From the IMG/VR virus record IMGVR_UViG_3300046012_000429, positions 1 through 56,148 of that record: a stretch of 56,148 bases of DNA; one strand, 5' to 3'. Of this stretch, positions 16,496 through 24,123 are shown piece after piece. Source of the DNA: a virus. Each line of letters opens with the position of its first letter. Positions within the stretch are counted from its first letter, which is position 1. The position numbers and the translations under genes were made by a program. The notes beneath the pieces were generated by a model that worked only from the letters and a program-made list of their open reading frames with translations, was not told the DNA's origin and made no database searches.

Positions 16496-16769
16496 TGGGC
16501 ATCCCGTACTCGCCTTCGCCGATGTTCAGGAACGATGACTCGTTCGCCCGCCAGGTGCGCAGGTTCTCGTCGTCGTTCTCCAGCCGGACAGTGACGCGCT
16601 CCCAGACCGGTAGCCCGTCCTCCCCTCGTTCGTCGGAGAACTCCATCCAGGGGTTCTGGCAGTTGGCGTGGGTACCGAAGGGCACCCAACCCTCACTCTC
16701 CAGCCAGCACCAGATCTGGTAGACCGGGTCCTCGGTGCTGACGACCAGGACCTGCTGGCCCTCAGCCAT
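16488..16769 (-). CDS. Hypothetical protein, paralogue pair member
   Basis: 93 residues sharing the STEDPVYQIWCW segment with its downstream neighbour but with a different, acidic and Trp-containing C-terminal half, so the pair looks like a tandem duplication followed by divergence. Overlaps of 8 bp at each end. Confidence 0.6.
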   Translation of the reverse strand: MAEGQQVLVVSTEDPVYQIWCWLESEGWVPFGTHANCQNPWMEFSDERGEDGLPVWERVTVRLENDDENLRTWRANESSFLNIGEGEYGMPNA

Positions 16770-17040
16770 CGGTCTTCTCCACCACGATCAGCACGCTGTT
16801 GCCCTCACATCCAGGCAGGGCGCAGCGTCCGTCCACCCAGGTGGTCATGCCGCAGTACGGACAGACGGGGGACTCCCGTGGCTTCTGCTCCAGCGCAACG
16901 ACCACGTCCTCGGTGATGATGGCCATCACCTTGGCGGTGGCGGTGTCGGCGGCGTGCTCCATCGTCAGGCCGTCGTTGCGGGCGTCGTAGTAGGAGTCCG
17001 AGATGGCGTCTCGGATGCGGTCCCGGATGGTCTCAGACAC
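16762..17040 (-). CDS. Zinc-ribbon protein
   Basis: 92 residues: a helical N-terminal half (IRDRIRDAISDSYYDARNDG) and a C-terminal zinc ribbon (CPYCGMTTWVDGRCALPGC). Possibly nucleic-acid or protein binding. Overlaps both neighbours. Confidence 0.6.
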   Translation of the reverse strand: MSETIRDRIRDAISDSYYDARNDGLTMEHAADTATAKVMAIITEDVVVALEQKPRESPVCPYCGMTTWVDGRCALPGCEGNSVLIVVEKTDG

Positions 17041-17224
17041 GCTGCCTCCCCATCATCTTGGCGATGGCGATCACGGCATGGGTGAGCGCGGCCAGCAGGG
17101 CATCGGTCGGTGACTCCTCACCCTTCTCTATCCGGTTTGCGGTGACGACCTCAGCATGGTGAAGCAGTCTCTCGGCGTTGTGGATGTGCCGGAACGGCGG
17201 CATGTCGTCGGGTTGGTTGGTCAT
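17033..17224 (-). CDS. Hypothetical 63-residue helical protein
   Basis: ATG 17224 directly follows the AGGAGCAACC motif. The sequence is mostly helix (IHNAERLLHHAEVVTANRI, ALLAALTHAVIAIAKMMG). It overlaps the next gene by 8 bp. Confidence 0.6.
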   Translation of the reverse strand: MTNQPDDMPPFRHIHNAERLLHHAEVVTANRIEKGEESPTDALLAALTHAVIAIAKMMGRQRV

Positions 17225-17667
17225 GGTTGCTCCTCTGGATAGGGGTTGGGAGTGACGGTGCCGTGGCGGCCGTCGTCGTGACCGGCCAGGTAGCCCTCCT
17301 CCCAGACGGTGTGCTTGTCGATGTGTGCTCGGTTGCTCCGATGCGGGGCGACCTGTCGATCCCCCACGTGCTGCGGGAGGACGTAGATCTGGCTGCGTCC
17401 TCGTCGTTCGACCAGCCGTTCGATCCGACCGGCCAGGTGCAGGGCAGACAGGGTGGCCGAGGCTTGGCCATGGTGCAGGCCCAGAGAGTGGCCCACCTCG
17501 GCCCAGGTGACCCCGACTCCCTCCTGCCTGCTCACCAGGTCGAGTACGGCCCGCTGCCGCTTGCCTGCGGTGCCCTCGGTCGCGTCGGCATAGGCCCGCT
17601 CCCGGCTGGTGTCACTGCCCGACCAGCCCTCGGTGCCCGCGTAGGGCAGTTCGGCCTGGTCGCTCAT
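17221..17667 (-). CDS. Winged-helix DNA-binding protein
   Basis: 148 residues. About 35-95 forms a MarR/GntR-like winged helix: KRQRAVLDLVSRQEGVGVTW, AEVGHSLGLHHGQASATL (recognition helix) and LAGRIERLVERRGRSQIYVL (wing). A likely transcription regulator acting within the leftward block. ATG 17667 and the upstream TGA overlap by 4 bp. Confidence 0.65.
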   Translation of the reverse strand: MSDQAELPYAGTEGWSGSDTSRERAYADATEGTAGKRQRAVLDLVSRQEGVGVTWAEVGHSLGLHHGQASATLSALHLAGRIERLVERRGRSQIYVLPQHVGDRQVAPHRSNRAHIDKHTVWEEGYLAGHDDGRHGTVTPNPYPEEQP

Positions 17668-18716
17668 CGGCTGACCCGATAGACCTTGTCGGTCTGCTTC
17701 AGCGGAGCGTCAAGATTGCCTTTCAGATGCGGCGACACCCAGATCAACTTCCGCTCCTGTCTGCGTGGTCCGTACGCCTGCCAGCGGGGATGCCCACGAA
17801 CAACCCAGTGATGCTGCCACTCGACGTGACCCTCCTCGTCGGGTCGGTGCGGGTTCGCCGGTCTCCTGAGAGTGATGACGGTGACCTGGGGTGGGATCTT
17901 CATCCGGGTCATCCGCCGCTTCGTGGCCCGGTCCACCTGGTGCTGCTCCAGCACGGCGATGGGCTGGTTCATCACCGTCCACAGGGCGTAGACGAACCTG
18001 TTCAGGTTGCGGGTCGGCACGATCTGCTGCTGCAGCGAGGTGCCGCCCTGTCGTCGGATGGTCTGCACCAGGTCGTCGACCGGCCACTCCTTCGGACCCA
18101 TCCGCTCGTCCTGGTACATCGCCTGGAACGAGGAGTAGGCCCAGCGCCCCAGGTGCCGGATCGAGTTCTGGGTCGACGACACTGTCCTCGCCTCGACCAT
18201 CGCGGCCACCGACTGCGGATCGGGACTGGCGATCATGTCGTTGAAGCAGATCACCCCGTAGGTGCGGCGGTCGCCCTGGGGCACCGGACCCCACACCATC
18301 CAGTCGGTCCACAGTTCCTCGCCGTGGACGTCGGTGGCCTTGAAGGGCTTGGCGAAGTGCACCATCCCGTACGGGGAGGGGGCCAGGTCCAAGTCGACGT
18401 GGTCGACTTCCTCGAAGTCGTTGGCGACCCAGTTGACCAGGTCGACCATGTGCTCGGTGACCTCGATCATGATCCCGTGCCGAGCCCAGTTCTGGATGGC
18501 CCTCGGCGACTCGAACCTGACCCACTGCGGCACCCGGTCCTGCCACCGTTCCATCGTCGCCCGGCTGTGGTGGATCAGCCCATGCTCGTCGGTCTGGAAA
18601 GCATCGGGAGGTAGGTACGGCCCCGACAGCGAGCCGACGATGATCTCGCAGAAGTCCTCGTTGTCGAAGCGCTGCACCAGGTCCGCCTTGCAAGCCAGCA
18701 GGGCTGCCGGTCTCAC
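17664..18716 (-). CDS. Conserved-looking protein of unknown function
   Basis: 350 residues starting at a GTG overlapping the upstream TGA. Landmarks are ERWQDRVPQWVRFESPRAI near the start and a C-terminal module with HHWVVRGHPRWQAYG and LIWVSPHLKGNLDAPL, which resembles a C-terminal signature I recall from many actinobacterial phage and mobile-element proteins of unknown role. No catalytic motif found. Confidence 0.65.
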   Translation of the reverse strand: MRPAALLACKADLVQRFDNEDFCEIIVGSLSGPYLPPDAFQTDEHGLIHHSRATMERWQDRVPQWVRFESPRAIQNWARHGIMIEVTEHMVDLVNWVANDFEEVDHVDLDLAPSPYGMVHFAKPFKATDVHGEELWTDWMVWGPVPQGDRRTYGVICFNDMIASPDPQSVAAMVEARTVSSTQNSIRHLGRWAYSSFQAMYQDERMGPKEWPVDDLVQTIRRQGGTSLQQQIVPTRNLNRFVYALWTVMNQPIAVLEQHQVDRATKRRMTRMKIPPQVTVITLRRPANPHRPDEEGHVEWQHHWVVRGHPRWQAYGPRRQERKLIWVSPHLKGNLDAPLKQTDKVYRVSR

Positions 18717-18922
18717 CGGTTCCTCCGGATCATCGTGCGGTAGCCCGCGCAGGAGTTCGGTCGGGCGTCGGTGAAGAAGGTGGTGCCCCGCTCGTCGCAG
18801 TTGGTGCACCCCTCGCTGTCGTCACGGTCAGACGGGCTGACGAAGGGGCGGAGTCCGTGCATCCCGCTACCCCCGCAGCAGGGGCAGGTGGGCCGGGTGT
18901 CGCGTTCGGTCAGGATGACCAT
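18713..18922 (-). CDS. DnaJ-type zinc-finger protein
   Basis: 69 residues with CPCCGGSGMHGL and CTNCDERGTTFF, two CxxCxxxG knuckles like those of DnaJ. ATG 18922 lies behind GAGAGGAACCACCG; a start-associated motif and a palindrome are immediately upstream, so this gene probably begins a transcription or translation unit. Confidence 0.65.
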   Translation of the reverse strand: MVILTERDTRPTCPCCGGSGMHGLRPFVSPSDRDDSEGCTNCDERGTTFFTDARPNSCAGYRTMIRRNR

Positions 18923-18947
18923 CGGTGGTTCCTCTCGTGGTTGCTCC

Positions 18948-18966
18948 GGTTAAGGAAGCCTTAACC
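18948..18966. repeat. Dispersed palindrome copy 4 (GGTTAAGG AAG CCTTAACC)
   Basis: Full 8-bp arms, 26 bp upstream of ATG 18922. Confidence 0.92.
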
Positions 18967-18992
18967 GCTGTGTGCCTCTCTAAGACGACGAG

Positions 18993-19025
18993 CCCCCTCT
19001 CCGGTGCCCTACCCCGGAGAGGGGG
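18993..19025 (-). terminator. Hairpin terminator after primase-helicase
   Basis: CCCCCTCTCCGG (18993-19004) pairs perfectly with CCGGAGAGGGGG (19014-19025), 12 bp with a 9-nt loop, 64 bp beyond the helicase stop. It lacks a U-tract, as is usual in high-GC actinobacteria. Confidence 0.75.
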
Positions 19026-19089
19026 AGATCGTCGATCCTTGCCTGTGCCCAGCCCTGGTGGCGTGCCGTTCTGGGCAGGTTGCCTCAGG

Positions 19090-20679
19090 TCATGGCTGGC
19101 CCCCGTTGATCACCCGGAGACCGGCCTTGGTGGTGACGATGTGCTCGGGCCGGGCTGGGTCGATCAGGTGCCACGACCAGCCGTCGCGGACCATCGACAA
19201 CTCGTGCTCCCCGGCGTCGCGGGAGGAGACCAGCAACCTCGCCTCCTTGGTGCCGCGCTTGTGGTCGACCATCATCAAGGTGGTCGCCGTGGCCACGATC
19301 CCCTGGCTGCCGATGAAGCGGGCCATCCAGTCGTCGTCGCCGGACTTGCGGATGTGGTGGGTGGCGAGCACCCCGATCCGCTGGTTGAGCGCCAACTCCG
19401 ACCACTTGCTGAGGTTGGTGGCTGACTGCGCGTAGCCACCGTTCATGCTGTTGCGGTTGGAGGACCCGTCGAAGTTGGGCTCGATCTTCTGCAGCGTGTC
19501 GGCTACCACCAGCAGTGGCCGACGGCCGTCCTCGCGCTTGTCCGCACACCACTCCGCGATGGCCTTGATCGCGGCGTCCCCGGTGGGGAAGTCGGTGTGG
19601 AACTCGATGTCGATGTTGGCCTCGCTGACCCCGTACTGCACCTGCAGGTGCTTGAGCCGCAGTTGCAGCCGCCACTCGGCGTCGTTGTCCATGGACAGGT
19701 AGAGCACGCTGCCCTGGACGCACTGCTGGGTGTGCAGGAACTCCCCGCCCAGGGCCACGTTCAGCGCGGCATCCAGCACGATGAAGGACTTGCCCACCTT
19801 GGGTGCGCCACCGAGGACGGTGAACCCAATCGGCATCATGTCGGTGATCACCCACTCCACCGGCGGGAAGATCTCCTTCAGCAGCCCGTTGGCCAGCCTG
19901 CCCTCGGGTCGGAACTGGTTGAGTCGTACCGGCACCAGGTCGGCGATCCCGAGCCCGGCCAGCACGTGGTCGTACAGGTCGGCCTTCGGGTCAGCAACCC
20001 CGACCTTCATGGTGCGGACCTTCAGGCCGTTGCCGCGAAGCGATGCCGCCACGGCTGCCGCGTAGCGCATCCCCGGCTCGTCGTTGTCGCAGATGATCGT
20101 CACCTGTGAGCAGCCCTGCAGCCACTTGGTGTAGTAGTCGCGCCAGCCGTTCACCCCGGCCGGTGCGGTGGTGGCCACCACACCGAGGTGCTCAGCCGCA
20201 GCGACGCACTTCTCTCCCTCCACGATGAACACCTCCTCTCCGGCCTTCGCCGCTGCCAGCACCTTCGGCAGTTTGAACAGACATGGCTTGAACTCGGCGG
20301 GCAGTCCGGCTCTCTCACTGCCGGGCACCCGCTGCACGAACCGCTTGCCCTGGGGGGTCTGCCATCGCTCGACGGTCAGCCAGGGTGAGCCGTCGCGGGC
20401 CTGGTAGGTCCACTCGGCCTCCTTCACGCCTCGCTCGTTGGTGATCGGTTCGTCGTACAGGTCGGGCCAGTCCAGCCCGAGAGCGATGAGCACGTCCTGG
20501 GGGTTGCACTCAGACATGCAGTGGATCAGCACCCTGCCGTCCTTCTCCGCGATGGAGAGGGAGGGGTTGCGGTCACCGTTGCCCTTGCCGTGGGAGGTGA
20601 CCGGACACGATGCCAAGGTGGATGTGCCGTTGCGCTGGACTCGGTCGAGTCGGTCGAGGACTCGCTCCAGCGCGCTCAT
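19090..20679 (-). CDS. Primase-helicase (TOPRIM plus RecA-fold ATPase)
   Basis: 529 residues. An N-terminal zinc-type segment (CPVTSHGKG, LIHCMSEC) precedes a TOPRIM domain at about 155-250 (VFIVEGEKCVAAAEHLG with the catalytic Glu; IICDNDEPG with the DxD). Then a RecA/DnaB-type ATPase follows: Walker A GGAPKVGKSF, Walker B LLVVADTL, then VLATHHIRKSG. It should prime and unwind at the phage replication fork, where the SSB encoded at 23680 would act. ATG 20679 overlaps a 13-codon leader ORF by ATGA; the frame is open further upstream but without a good SD. Confidence 0.85.
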   Translation of the reverse strand: MSALERVLDRLDRVQRNGTSTLASCPVTSHGKGNGDRNPSLSIAEKDGRVLIHCMSECNPQDVLIALGLDWPDLYDEPITNERGVKEAEWTYQARDGSPWLTVERWQTPQGKRFVQRVPGSERAGLPAEFKPCLFKLPKVLAAAKAGEEVFIVEGEKCVAAAEHLGVVATTAPAGVNGWRDYYTKWLQGCSQVTIICDNDEPGMRYAAAVAASLRGNGLKVRTMKVGVADPKADLYDHVLAGLGIADLVPVRLNQFRPEGRLANGLLKEIFPPVEWVITDMMPIGFTVLGGAPKVGKSFIVLDAALNVALGGEFLHTQQCVQGSVLYLSMDNDAEWRLQLRLKHLQVQYGVSEANIDIEFHTDFPTGDAAIKAIAEWCADKREDGRRPLLVVADTLQKIEPNFDGSSNRNSMNGGYAQSATNLSKWSELALNQRIGVLATHHIRKSGDDDWMARFIGSQGIVATATTLMMVDHKRGTKEARLLVSSRDAGEHELSMVRDGWSWHLIDPARPEHIVTTKAGLRVINGGQP

Positions 20680-20717
20680 GCGGTCGTAGGTCTGGGGGAA
20701 GTGGGCGGGTTGAACAC
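20676..20717 (-). other. Possible 13-residue leader peptide ORF
   Basis: GTG 20717 follows the start-associated motif (AAGGAGCGACCA) and encodes MFNPPTSPRPTTA, stopping in an ATGA overlap with the helicase start. It could translationally couple the helicase. It is Pro-rich. Seen directly; function inferred. Confidence 0.4.
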
Positions 20718-20809
20718 TGGTCGCTCCTTGCTGCTGAAGAACGATATGGATCTCTGACTCTGCCGCTACGGCGTGCGACACGCCAGGTTCTGACGGGGTG
20801 ATCTCAGCG

Positions 20810-20828
20810 GGTTAAGGTGGCCTTAACT
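20810..20828. repeat. Dispersed palindrome copy 5 (GGTTAAGG TGG CCTTAAC)
   Basis: Immediately after the TGA of the small gene ending 20829, upstream of the helicase leader. Confidence 0.9.
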
Positions 20829-21035
20829 TCACTTGGCTGGACTTGGGTGGGCTCGGCAGTTTCTGGGACAGATGCAGGCGTAGGTGATCTCGACCGGACC
20901 CCCTCTCTCCTCTCGATTCCGCTTCGCTGCATGAGCGGCGTCGGTGGCTGACGCCCTGGTTCGGGGGTGCACATTGATCAACTTCTTCAACCTGGCCCTG
21001 CGTCGTGCTTCCGGCGAGCGGTATCGCTTGCTCAT
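20829..21035 (-). CDS. Small basic protein
   Basis: 68 residues, start MSKRYRSPEARRRARLKKLI and Arg/Lys-rich throughout, with two Cys (CICPRNC). ATG 21035 has GAGAGGAGTGATTG upstream. Probably nucleic-acid binding by charge; unrecognised. Confidence 0.6.
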   Translation of the reverse strand: MSKRYRSPEARRRARLKKLINVHPRTRASATDAAHAAKRNREERGGPVEITYACICPRNCRAHPSPAK

Positions 21036-21223
21036 CAATCACTCCTCTCTGGTTTGGTTTGGTAACCCCCCCCACCGGGATGGCGATCCCCGCGCTGCGT
21101 CTCATGCTCACCTGATCCCCAGTCGGGGCACGTCTGAGGGCGAACCCTCGACGGCAGACCTCGTGTCGGCTTGGCTGCGGGTGAGCCCGTGGCATCCGAC
21201 CTAGCCGCTCTCATGGCGTTCAC
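21035..21223 (-). CDS. Hypothetical 62-residue protein
   Basis: GTG 21223 overlaps the upstream stop by 4 bp, and its TGA shares one base with the next ATG. Low-complexity, hydrophilic (HPGGGGYQTK). The overlap chain is the main evidence. Confidence 0.45.
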   Translation of the reverse strand: MNAMRAARSDATGSPAAKPTRGLPSRVRPQTCPDWGSGEHETQRGDRHPGGGGYQTKPERSD

Positions 21224-21411
21224 GGACGCACGGCTCCAAGGCCCAGTGGGATGCGCGGATGGCCGAAGATCGGTACCCTTGGCACGTCGGCGTACTGGGA
21301 TTCTCCGCCGACCATGACCCCGGTCCGCGCTAACGGATGCGGGGTCAAAACCTGCAACGACCCTATCGCTGACGCGCCCTTACGTCGAGAGACCGTGGGT
21401 GTGGATACCAT
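21220..21411 (-). CDS. Hypothetical 63-residue protein
   Basis: ATG 21411 has AAGGAAG about 10 bp upstream, and the stop is in a GTGA overlap with the next gene. Sequence MVSTPTVSRRKGASAI then Pro/Gly-rich. An AGGAGCAACC motif lies far upstream at about 21546-21556, leaving a leader of about 140 nt. Confidence 0.45.
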   Translation of the reverse strand: MVSTPTVSRRKGASAIGSLQVLTPHPLARTGVMVGGESQYADVPRVPIFGHPRIPLGLGAVRP

Positions 21412-21563
21412 TGGTGCTGTCTTCCTTAGATCGGTCGGATAGTCGCCAGCCCTGACACGGCGAGACGGGTTGGCCTTGGTTCTCCCTCGGGTTTCCTTTC
21501 CCCGAGGTGCTACGACTCCTTCCTTTAGGTGGACTTGCGTGGTAGTTGGTTGCTCCTGCGCTT

Positions 21564-21591
21564 GGAAGGCCCCCCTCGCGGGGGGCCTTCC
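21564..21591 (-). terminator. Perfect 12-bp hairpin terminator
   Basis: GGAAGGCCCCCC (21564-21575) and GGGGGGCCTTCC (21580-21591) with a 4-nt loop, 6 bp past the stop of the tiny membrane peptide at 21597. The region 21412-21563 downstream has no gene I can support. Confidence 0.8.
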
Positions 21592-21596
21592 TGCTG

Positions 21597-21683
21597 TCAG
21601 GGCCACATGAAGATGATCACCAGGACCACGAACCCCAGGCCGAGGATGCCGACCAGGTTCCAGTCGATCCCGGGCCTACTCAC
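21597..21683 (-). CDS. Tiny membrane peptide
   Basis: 28 residues: MSRPGIDWN then one transmembrane helix (LVGILGLGFVVLVIIFMWP). The GTG overlaps the stop of the preceding gene. Function unknown. Confidence 0.5.
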   Translation of the reverse strand: MSRPGIDWNLVGILGLGFVVLVIIFMWP

Positions 21684-22032
21684 CCTCACCCTGCTGCTCG
21701 TCGGCACCCTCCAACTGGGCAGCCAGTCGCTCAGCCACCTGCTCAGCGATGTCGGGGTACTCGCTCAGCAGGTCGGTGATCTGGTCCAGCGCCTGCTCGG
21801 CCTTGCTCTTGCGCGGCGTCCACTCGATGCCTCGCTCGGCACACCGCTTCTGGTAGTAGCGATTGAACTCGTCCTTGTACTTCTCCCGCAGGTCCTTCTG
21901 GGCAGCGCCGTACGCCTGCGACATGAGCCTGTCCCGTTCGGACTGGGACTGCTGATCGTTCACTTGCTGCTCCTCATCAGTGGGCTCACCGATGATCTTC
22001 TCAACGTTCTTCTCCTCGGTGGAGGTTGTCAC
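21676..22032 (-). CDS. Hypothetical acidic helical protein
   Basis: 118 residues, rich in Glu/Gln, helical (KDLREKYKDEFNRYYQKRCA, QALDQITDLLSEYPDIAEQV). GTG 22032 follows AGGAGCAAC; a promoter with TATAAT and a palindrome copy lie just upstream, so it heads a transcript. Unrecognised. Confidence 0.65.
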   Translation of the reverse strand: MTTSTEEKNVEKIIGEPTDEEQQVNDQQSQSERDRLMSQAYGAAQKDLREKYKDEFNRYYQKRCAERGIEWTPRKSKAEQALDQITDLLSEYPDIAEQVAERLAAQLEGADEQQGEGE

Positions 22033-22058
22033 GTTGCTCCTTCTGGTTAGGTGGTGGT

Positions 22059-22077
22059 GGTTAAGGATGCCTTAACT
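22059..22077. repeat. Dispersed palindrome copy 6 (GGTTAAGG ATG CCTTAAC)
   Basis: Perfect arms; between promoter -10 (22090-22095) and GTG 22032, so transcribed in the leader. Confidence 0.9.
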
Positions 22078-22089
22078 GGCCTTGTCTCC

Positions 22090-22118
22090 ATTATATCAGT
22101 GGAGAAAGGTTAGGTCGA
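22090..22118 (-). promoter_or_regulatory. Leftward sigma70-type promoter
   Basis: Minus strand TCGACC, 17 bp, TATAAT, with extended -10 TGA before TATAAT. Drives 22032 and genes beyond. Confidence 0.7.
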
Positions 22119-22121
22119 GCC

Positions 22122-22160
22122 TGACATAGAGCGGGCTCTCGACCAGCCCGCCCTATGTCA
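22122..22160 (-). terminator. Long hairpin terminator
   Basis: TGACATAG-a-GCGGGCT pairs with AGCCCGC-c-CTATGTCA (one A/C mismatch), starting 6 bp past the stop at 22166 and ending just before the promoter at 22118. Confidence 0.7.
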
Positions 22161-22165
22161 AGTGG

Positions 22166-22657
22166 TCAGGCGGCGTGCCCGTTAGTGCTGCTGAGATCCC
22201 GCATCGCCTCGGCAAGGTAGAACTCGGCCTCCTCCACTCCCGTCAACCGCAAGGCACGGAGGCAGTCAGCGTAGGCAGCAGAGGTCCTCTTGGTCTCCCG
22301 AGTCACCCCGAACTCGGAGGCCCGCTTGCGCACCAGTAGCAGGGTGTGGGCTGCCCGGCGAGCAATGTCCCGGCCGCGCTCCCTCTCGTAGATGCGTGAC
22401 TCTGCGGCGTCGGGCTTCTTGTAGCACCACCGTCGCCCGTCTTTGCCGCTCCGGAAGGCATAGATCCTGTACCTCGGATCGTCCATCCGGTACCGACACC
22501 ACTCGATGATCTGGTAGGTCTTGGCCTTGCTCCAGTTCAGATCGTCGGCCATCGCGGAGAGGTAGTACCCGTAGTCAGGTTCCCTCTCGTAGAGTTCCTC
22601 CAGGTGTTCCATCAGCCTGTTGGCGTTGCGCTCCATCACCTCATGCCCGGTCTTCAT
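22166..22657 (-). CDS. Hypothetical DNA-binding-like protein
   Basis: 163 residues, basic and helical. DYGYYLSAMADDLNWSKAKT followed by YQIIEWCRYRMDD looks like a helix-turn-helix with a wing (RIYAFRSGKDGRRWCYKK). ATG 22657 lies within the 3' end of the preceding gene (17-bp overlap). A regulator role is inferred from shape only. Confidence 0.55.
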   Translation of the reverse strand: MKTGHEVMERNANRLMEHLEELYEREPDYGYYLSAMADDLNWSKAKTYQIIEWCRYRMDDPRYRIYAFRSGKDGRRWCYKKPDAAESRIYERERGRDIARRAAHTLLLVRKRASEFGVTRETKRTSAAYADCLRALRLTGVEEAEFYLAEAMRDLSSTNGHAA

Positions 22658-23576
22658 GGCGAAGAACCTCCCCGACCACGTCGTCGGTGAGGTTCATGTC
22701 GAGGATGTCGAGGTTGTCTCGGACCCGGCTCATGTGGTGCCGCACCTCGGCCAGGTCACCTGAAGTGAGGAACCCTCGGTACTCCGGCCACTCCCCAACC
22801 ACCACGGTGATGGTGTACGAGGCTTCGAGCAGCCGTTGCGGGATGTGCAGATGTGCCTTTGCCTGGTCCCCGAGTGCTGCGACCTCTCGACCATCGACAC
22901 CGTTCGCTAGTTCGTCGGCCGCGATCTGGTCGGCGACGATCTTCCGGTCGGCCCGCTCCCTGCCCTTCAGTGCGTCCGCCATGCCGAGGCGTTGCAGCGG
23001 GGTCATGGCTCTGACCACCGGACCCGGAGCAGTCCCGATGATCTGGACTGCCTCGGCTGCTGGGTCGTGACCCAGCAGTGCCAGTCGAACGGCACGACGG
23101 GCCGCTGGGGTCATCCCCTCGACCAGTTTCACTGCCTCGTCGGGTCGCTGGTTGATGGCCCGAGCCGCAGCCGGGACATCCCCCGTCGATGCTCCTGCCT
23201 GCTCACGGACTGCCCGCTTGGTCCGCTTGCCTGCCACGAACTCAGCCCACGGCATCCTCTTCCTGAACGCCTCGTAGTGAGCGGTCCACGATGCATCGGC
23301 CCACGTAATGGAATGGCTTGCCATTCCATTACCCTCAGCAACCCAGGCTGCGACCTGGCGGTACTCCTTCAGGGTGAGGACTTCATAGGACTCACCGGTC
23401 TCGGCAAGGATCTCCCTCGCTGCCTCCTTCAACTGGTCTTCCAGGTTGGGCTCACCTTTCGGTGGCCTTCCCCGACGAGGAGGTATCTCCAGATAGAGGG
23501 CCTCAGCCAGGTTCTTCTTCTCGGTGCCGATGTTGCGTGCTGCTTGCACGACACCGGGGTACTTGATGGTGCTCAT
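22641..23576 (-). CDS. Probable DNA-binding protein with AT-hook-like motif
   Basis: 311 residues. PPRRGRPPKGEP near residue 35 is an AT-hook-type motif. The rest is helical, with several Ala/Arg-rich helices and a central KRTKRAVREQAG. Between start and upstream palindrome lie a large hairpin and the AGGAGCAACC motif, then AAGGAAACACAACC before ATG. The gene contains a perfect 12-bp inverted repeat (23305-23332), a candidate self-operator. No named family recognised. Confidence 0.6.
   Translation of the reverse strand: MSTIKYPGVVQAARNIGTEKKNLAEALYLEIPPRRGRPPKGEPNLEDQLKEAAREILAETGESYEVLTLKEYRQVAAWVAEGNGMASHSITWADASWTAHYEAFRKRMPWAEFVAGKRTKRAVREQAGASTGDVPAAARAINQRPDEAVKLVEGMTPAARRAVRLALLGHDPAAEAVQIIGTAPGPVVRAMTPLQRLGMADALKGRERADRKIVADQIAADELANGVDGREVAALGDQAKAHLHIPQRLLEASYTITVVVGEWPEYRGFLTSGDLAEVRHHMSRVRDNLDILDMNLTDDVVGEVLRHEDRA
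23305..23332. promoter_or_regulatory. Perfect 12-bp inverted repeat inside coding sequence
   Basis: GTAATGGAATGG, 4-nt centre CTTG, CCATTCCATTAC. It is AT-richer than its surroundings and lies at about codons 82-91 of the AT-hook-like gene. Candidate operator or protein-binding site; no second copy seen. Confidence 0.6.
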
Positions 23577-23613
23577 GGTTGTGTTTCCTTCTGTTGTTGG
23601 TTGCTCCTGAAAG

Positions 23614-23654
23614 CCACCAACCCCCTCTCCCGGCGAGGAGAAAGGGGTTGGTGG
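23614..23654 (-). promoter_or_regulatory. Leader hairpin upstream of 23576 start
   Basis: CCACCAACCCC (23614-23624) pairs with GGGGTTGGTGG (23644-23654), extendable inward. It lies between palindrome copy 7 and the start, so it could terminate or attenuate transcription from the SSB gene's direction. Confidence 0.55.
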
Positions 23655-23661
23655 GTCGTGC

Positions 23662-23680
23662 TGTTAAGGCGGGCTTAACT
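23662..23680. repeat. Dispersed palindrome copy 7 (GTTAAGG CGG GCTTAAC)
   Basis: One mismatch in the right arm. It begins at the SSB TGA. Confidence 0.8.
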
Positions 23681-24123
23681 CAGAACGGAGGCTCATCCGT
23701 CTGAGGTCCGTACGCCTGCTCCACCGGTGCTCGGTAGGTCTGAGCAGCCGGTGCCGTACGCCGGGCCTCCCCGTGCGGGATGACCCGGAACTGCAGCGAC
23801 GCCGACACGGTGTCGGCGATCAGTGCCACCTTGGAGCGCTTGGCGCCGCTGTCGCGGTCCTCCCACTCCTCGGTGCGAATCTTCCCTGTCACGATGACCA
23901 GGTCACCCTTGACCACCGACTCGACCACGTTCTCGGCGAGTTGCTTGAAGCAGGTGACATCCATCCACAGGGTGTCGGCGTCTTCCCACTCGTCGGTCTG
24001 CTTGTTCAGCCTGCGGTCGGCGGCGACCAGTCGCATCCGGCAGATGGCGGTGCCCGACTGCGCGAACCGGAGTTCGGGGTCGGCCACCACCCTCCCTTCC
24101 ATCGTGATGCGTGGGAGTGGCAT
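23680..24123 (-). CDS. ssb: Single-stranded DNA-binding protein
   Basis: 147 residues with the OB-fold SSB pattern: ITMEGRVVADPELRFAQSGT, WMDVTCFKQLAENVVESVVK, GDLVIVTGKIRTEEW, then a disordered linker and the acidic/aromatic tip DEPPF that recruits partner proteins. It coats ssDNA during phage replication and recombination. ATG 24123 shares a base with the upstream TGA. The slightly short length is normal for phage SSBs. Confidence 0.92.
   Translation of the reverse strand: MPLPRITMEGRVVADPELRFAQSGTAICRMRLVAADRRLNKQTDEWEDADTLWMDVTCFKQLAENVVESVVKGDLVIVTGKIRTEEWEDRDSGAKRSKVALIADTVSASLQFRVIPHGEARRTAPAAQTYRAPVEQAYGPQTDEPPF

Noticed and set aside
20680-20781. Longer N terminus of the primase-helicase from GTG 20781
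   Set aside because: No SD, and the added part has no resemblance to the protein; the leader-ORF/ATGA arrangement fits better.
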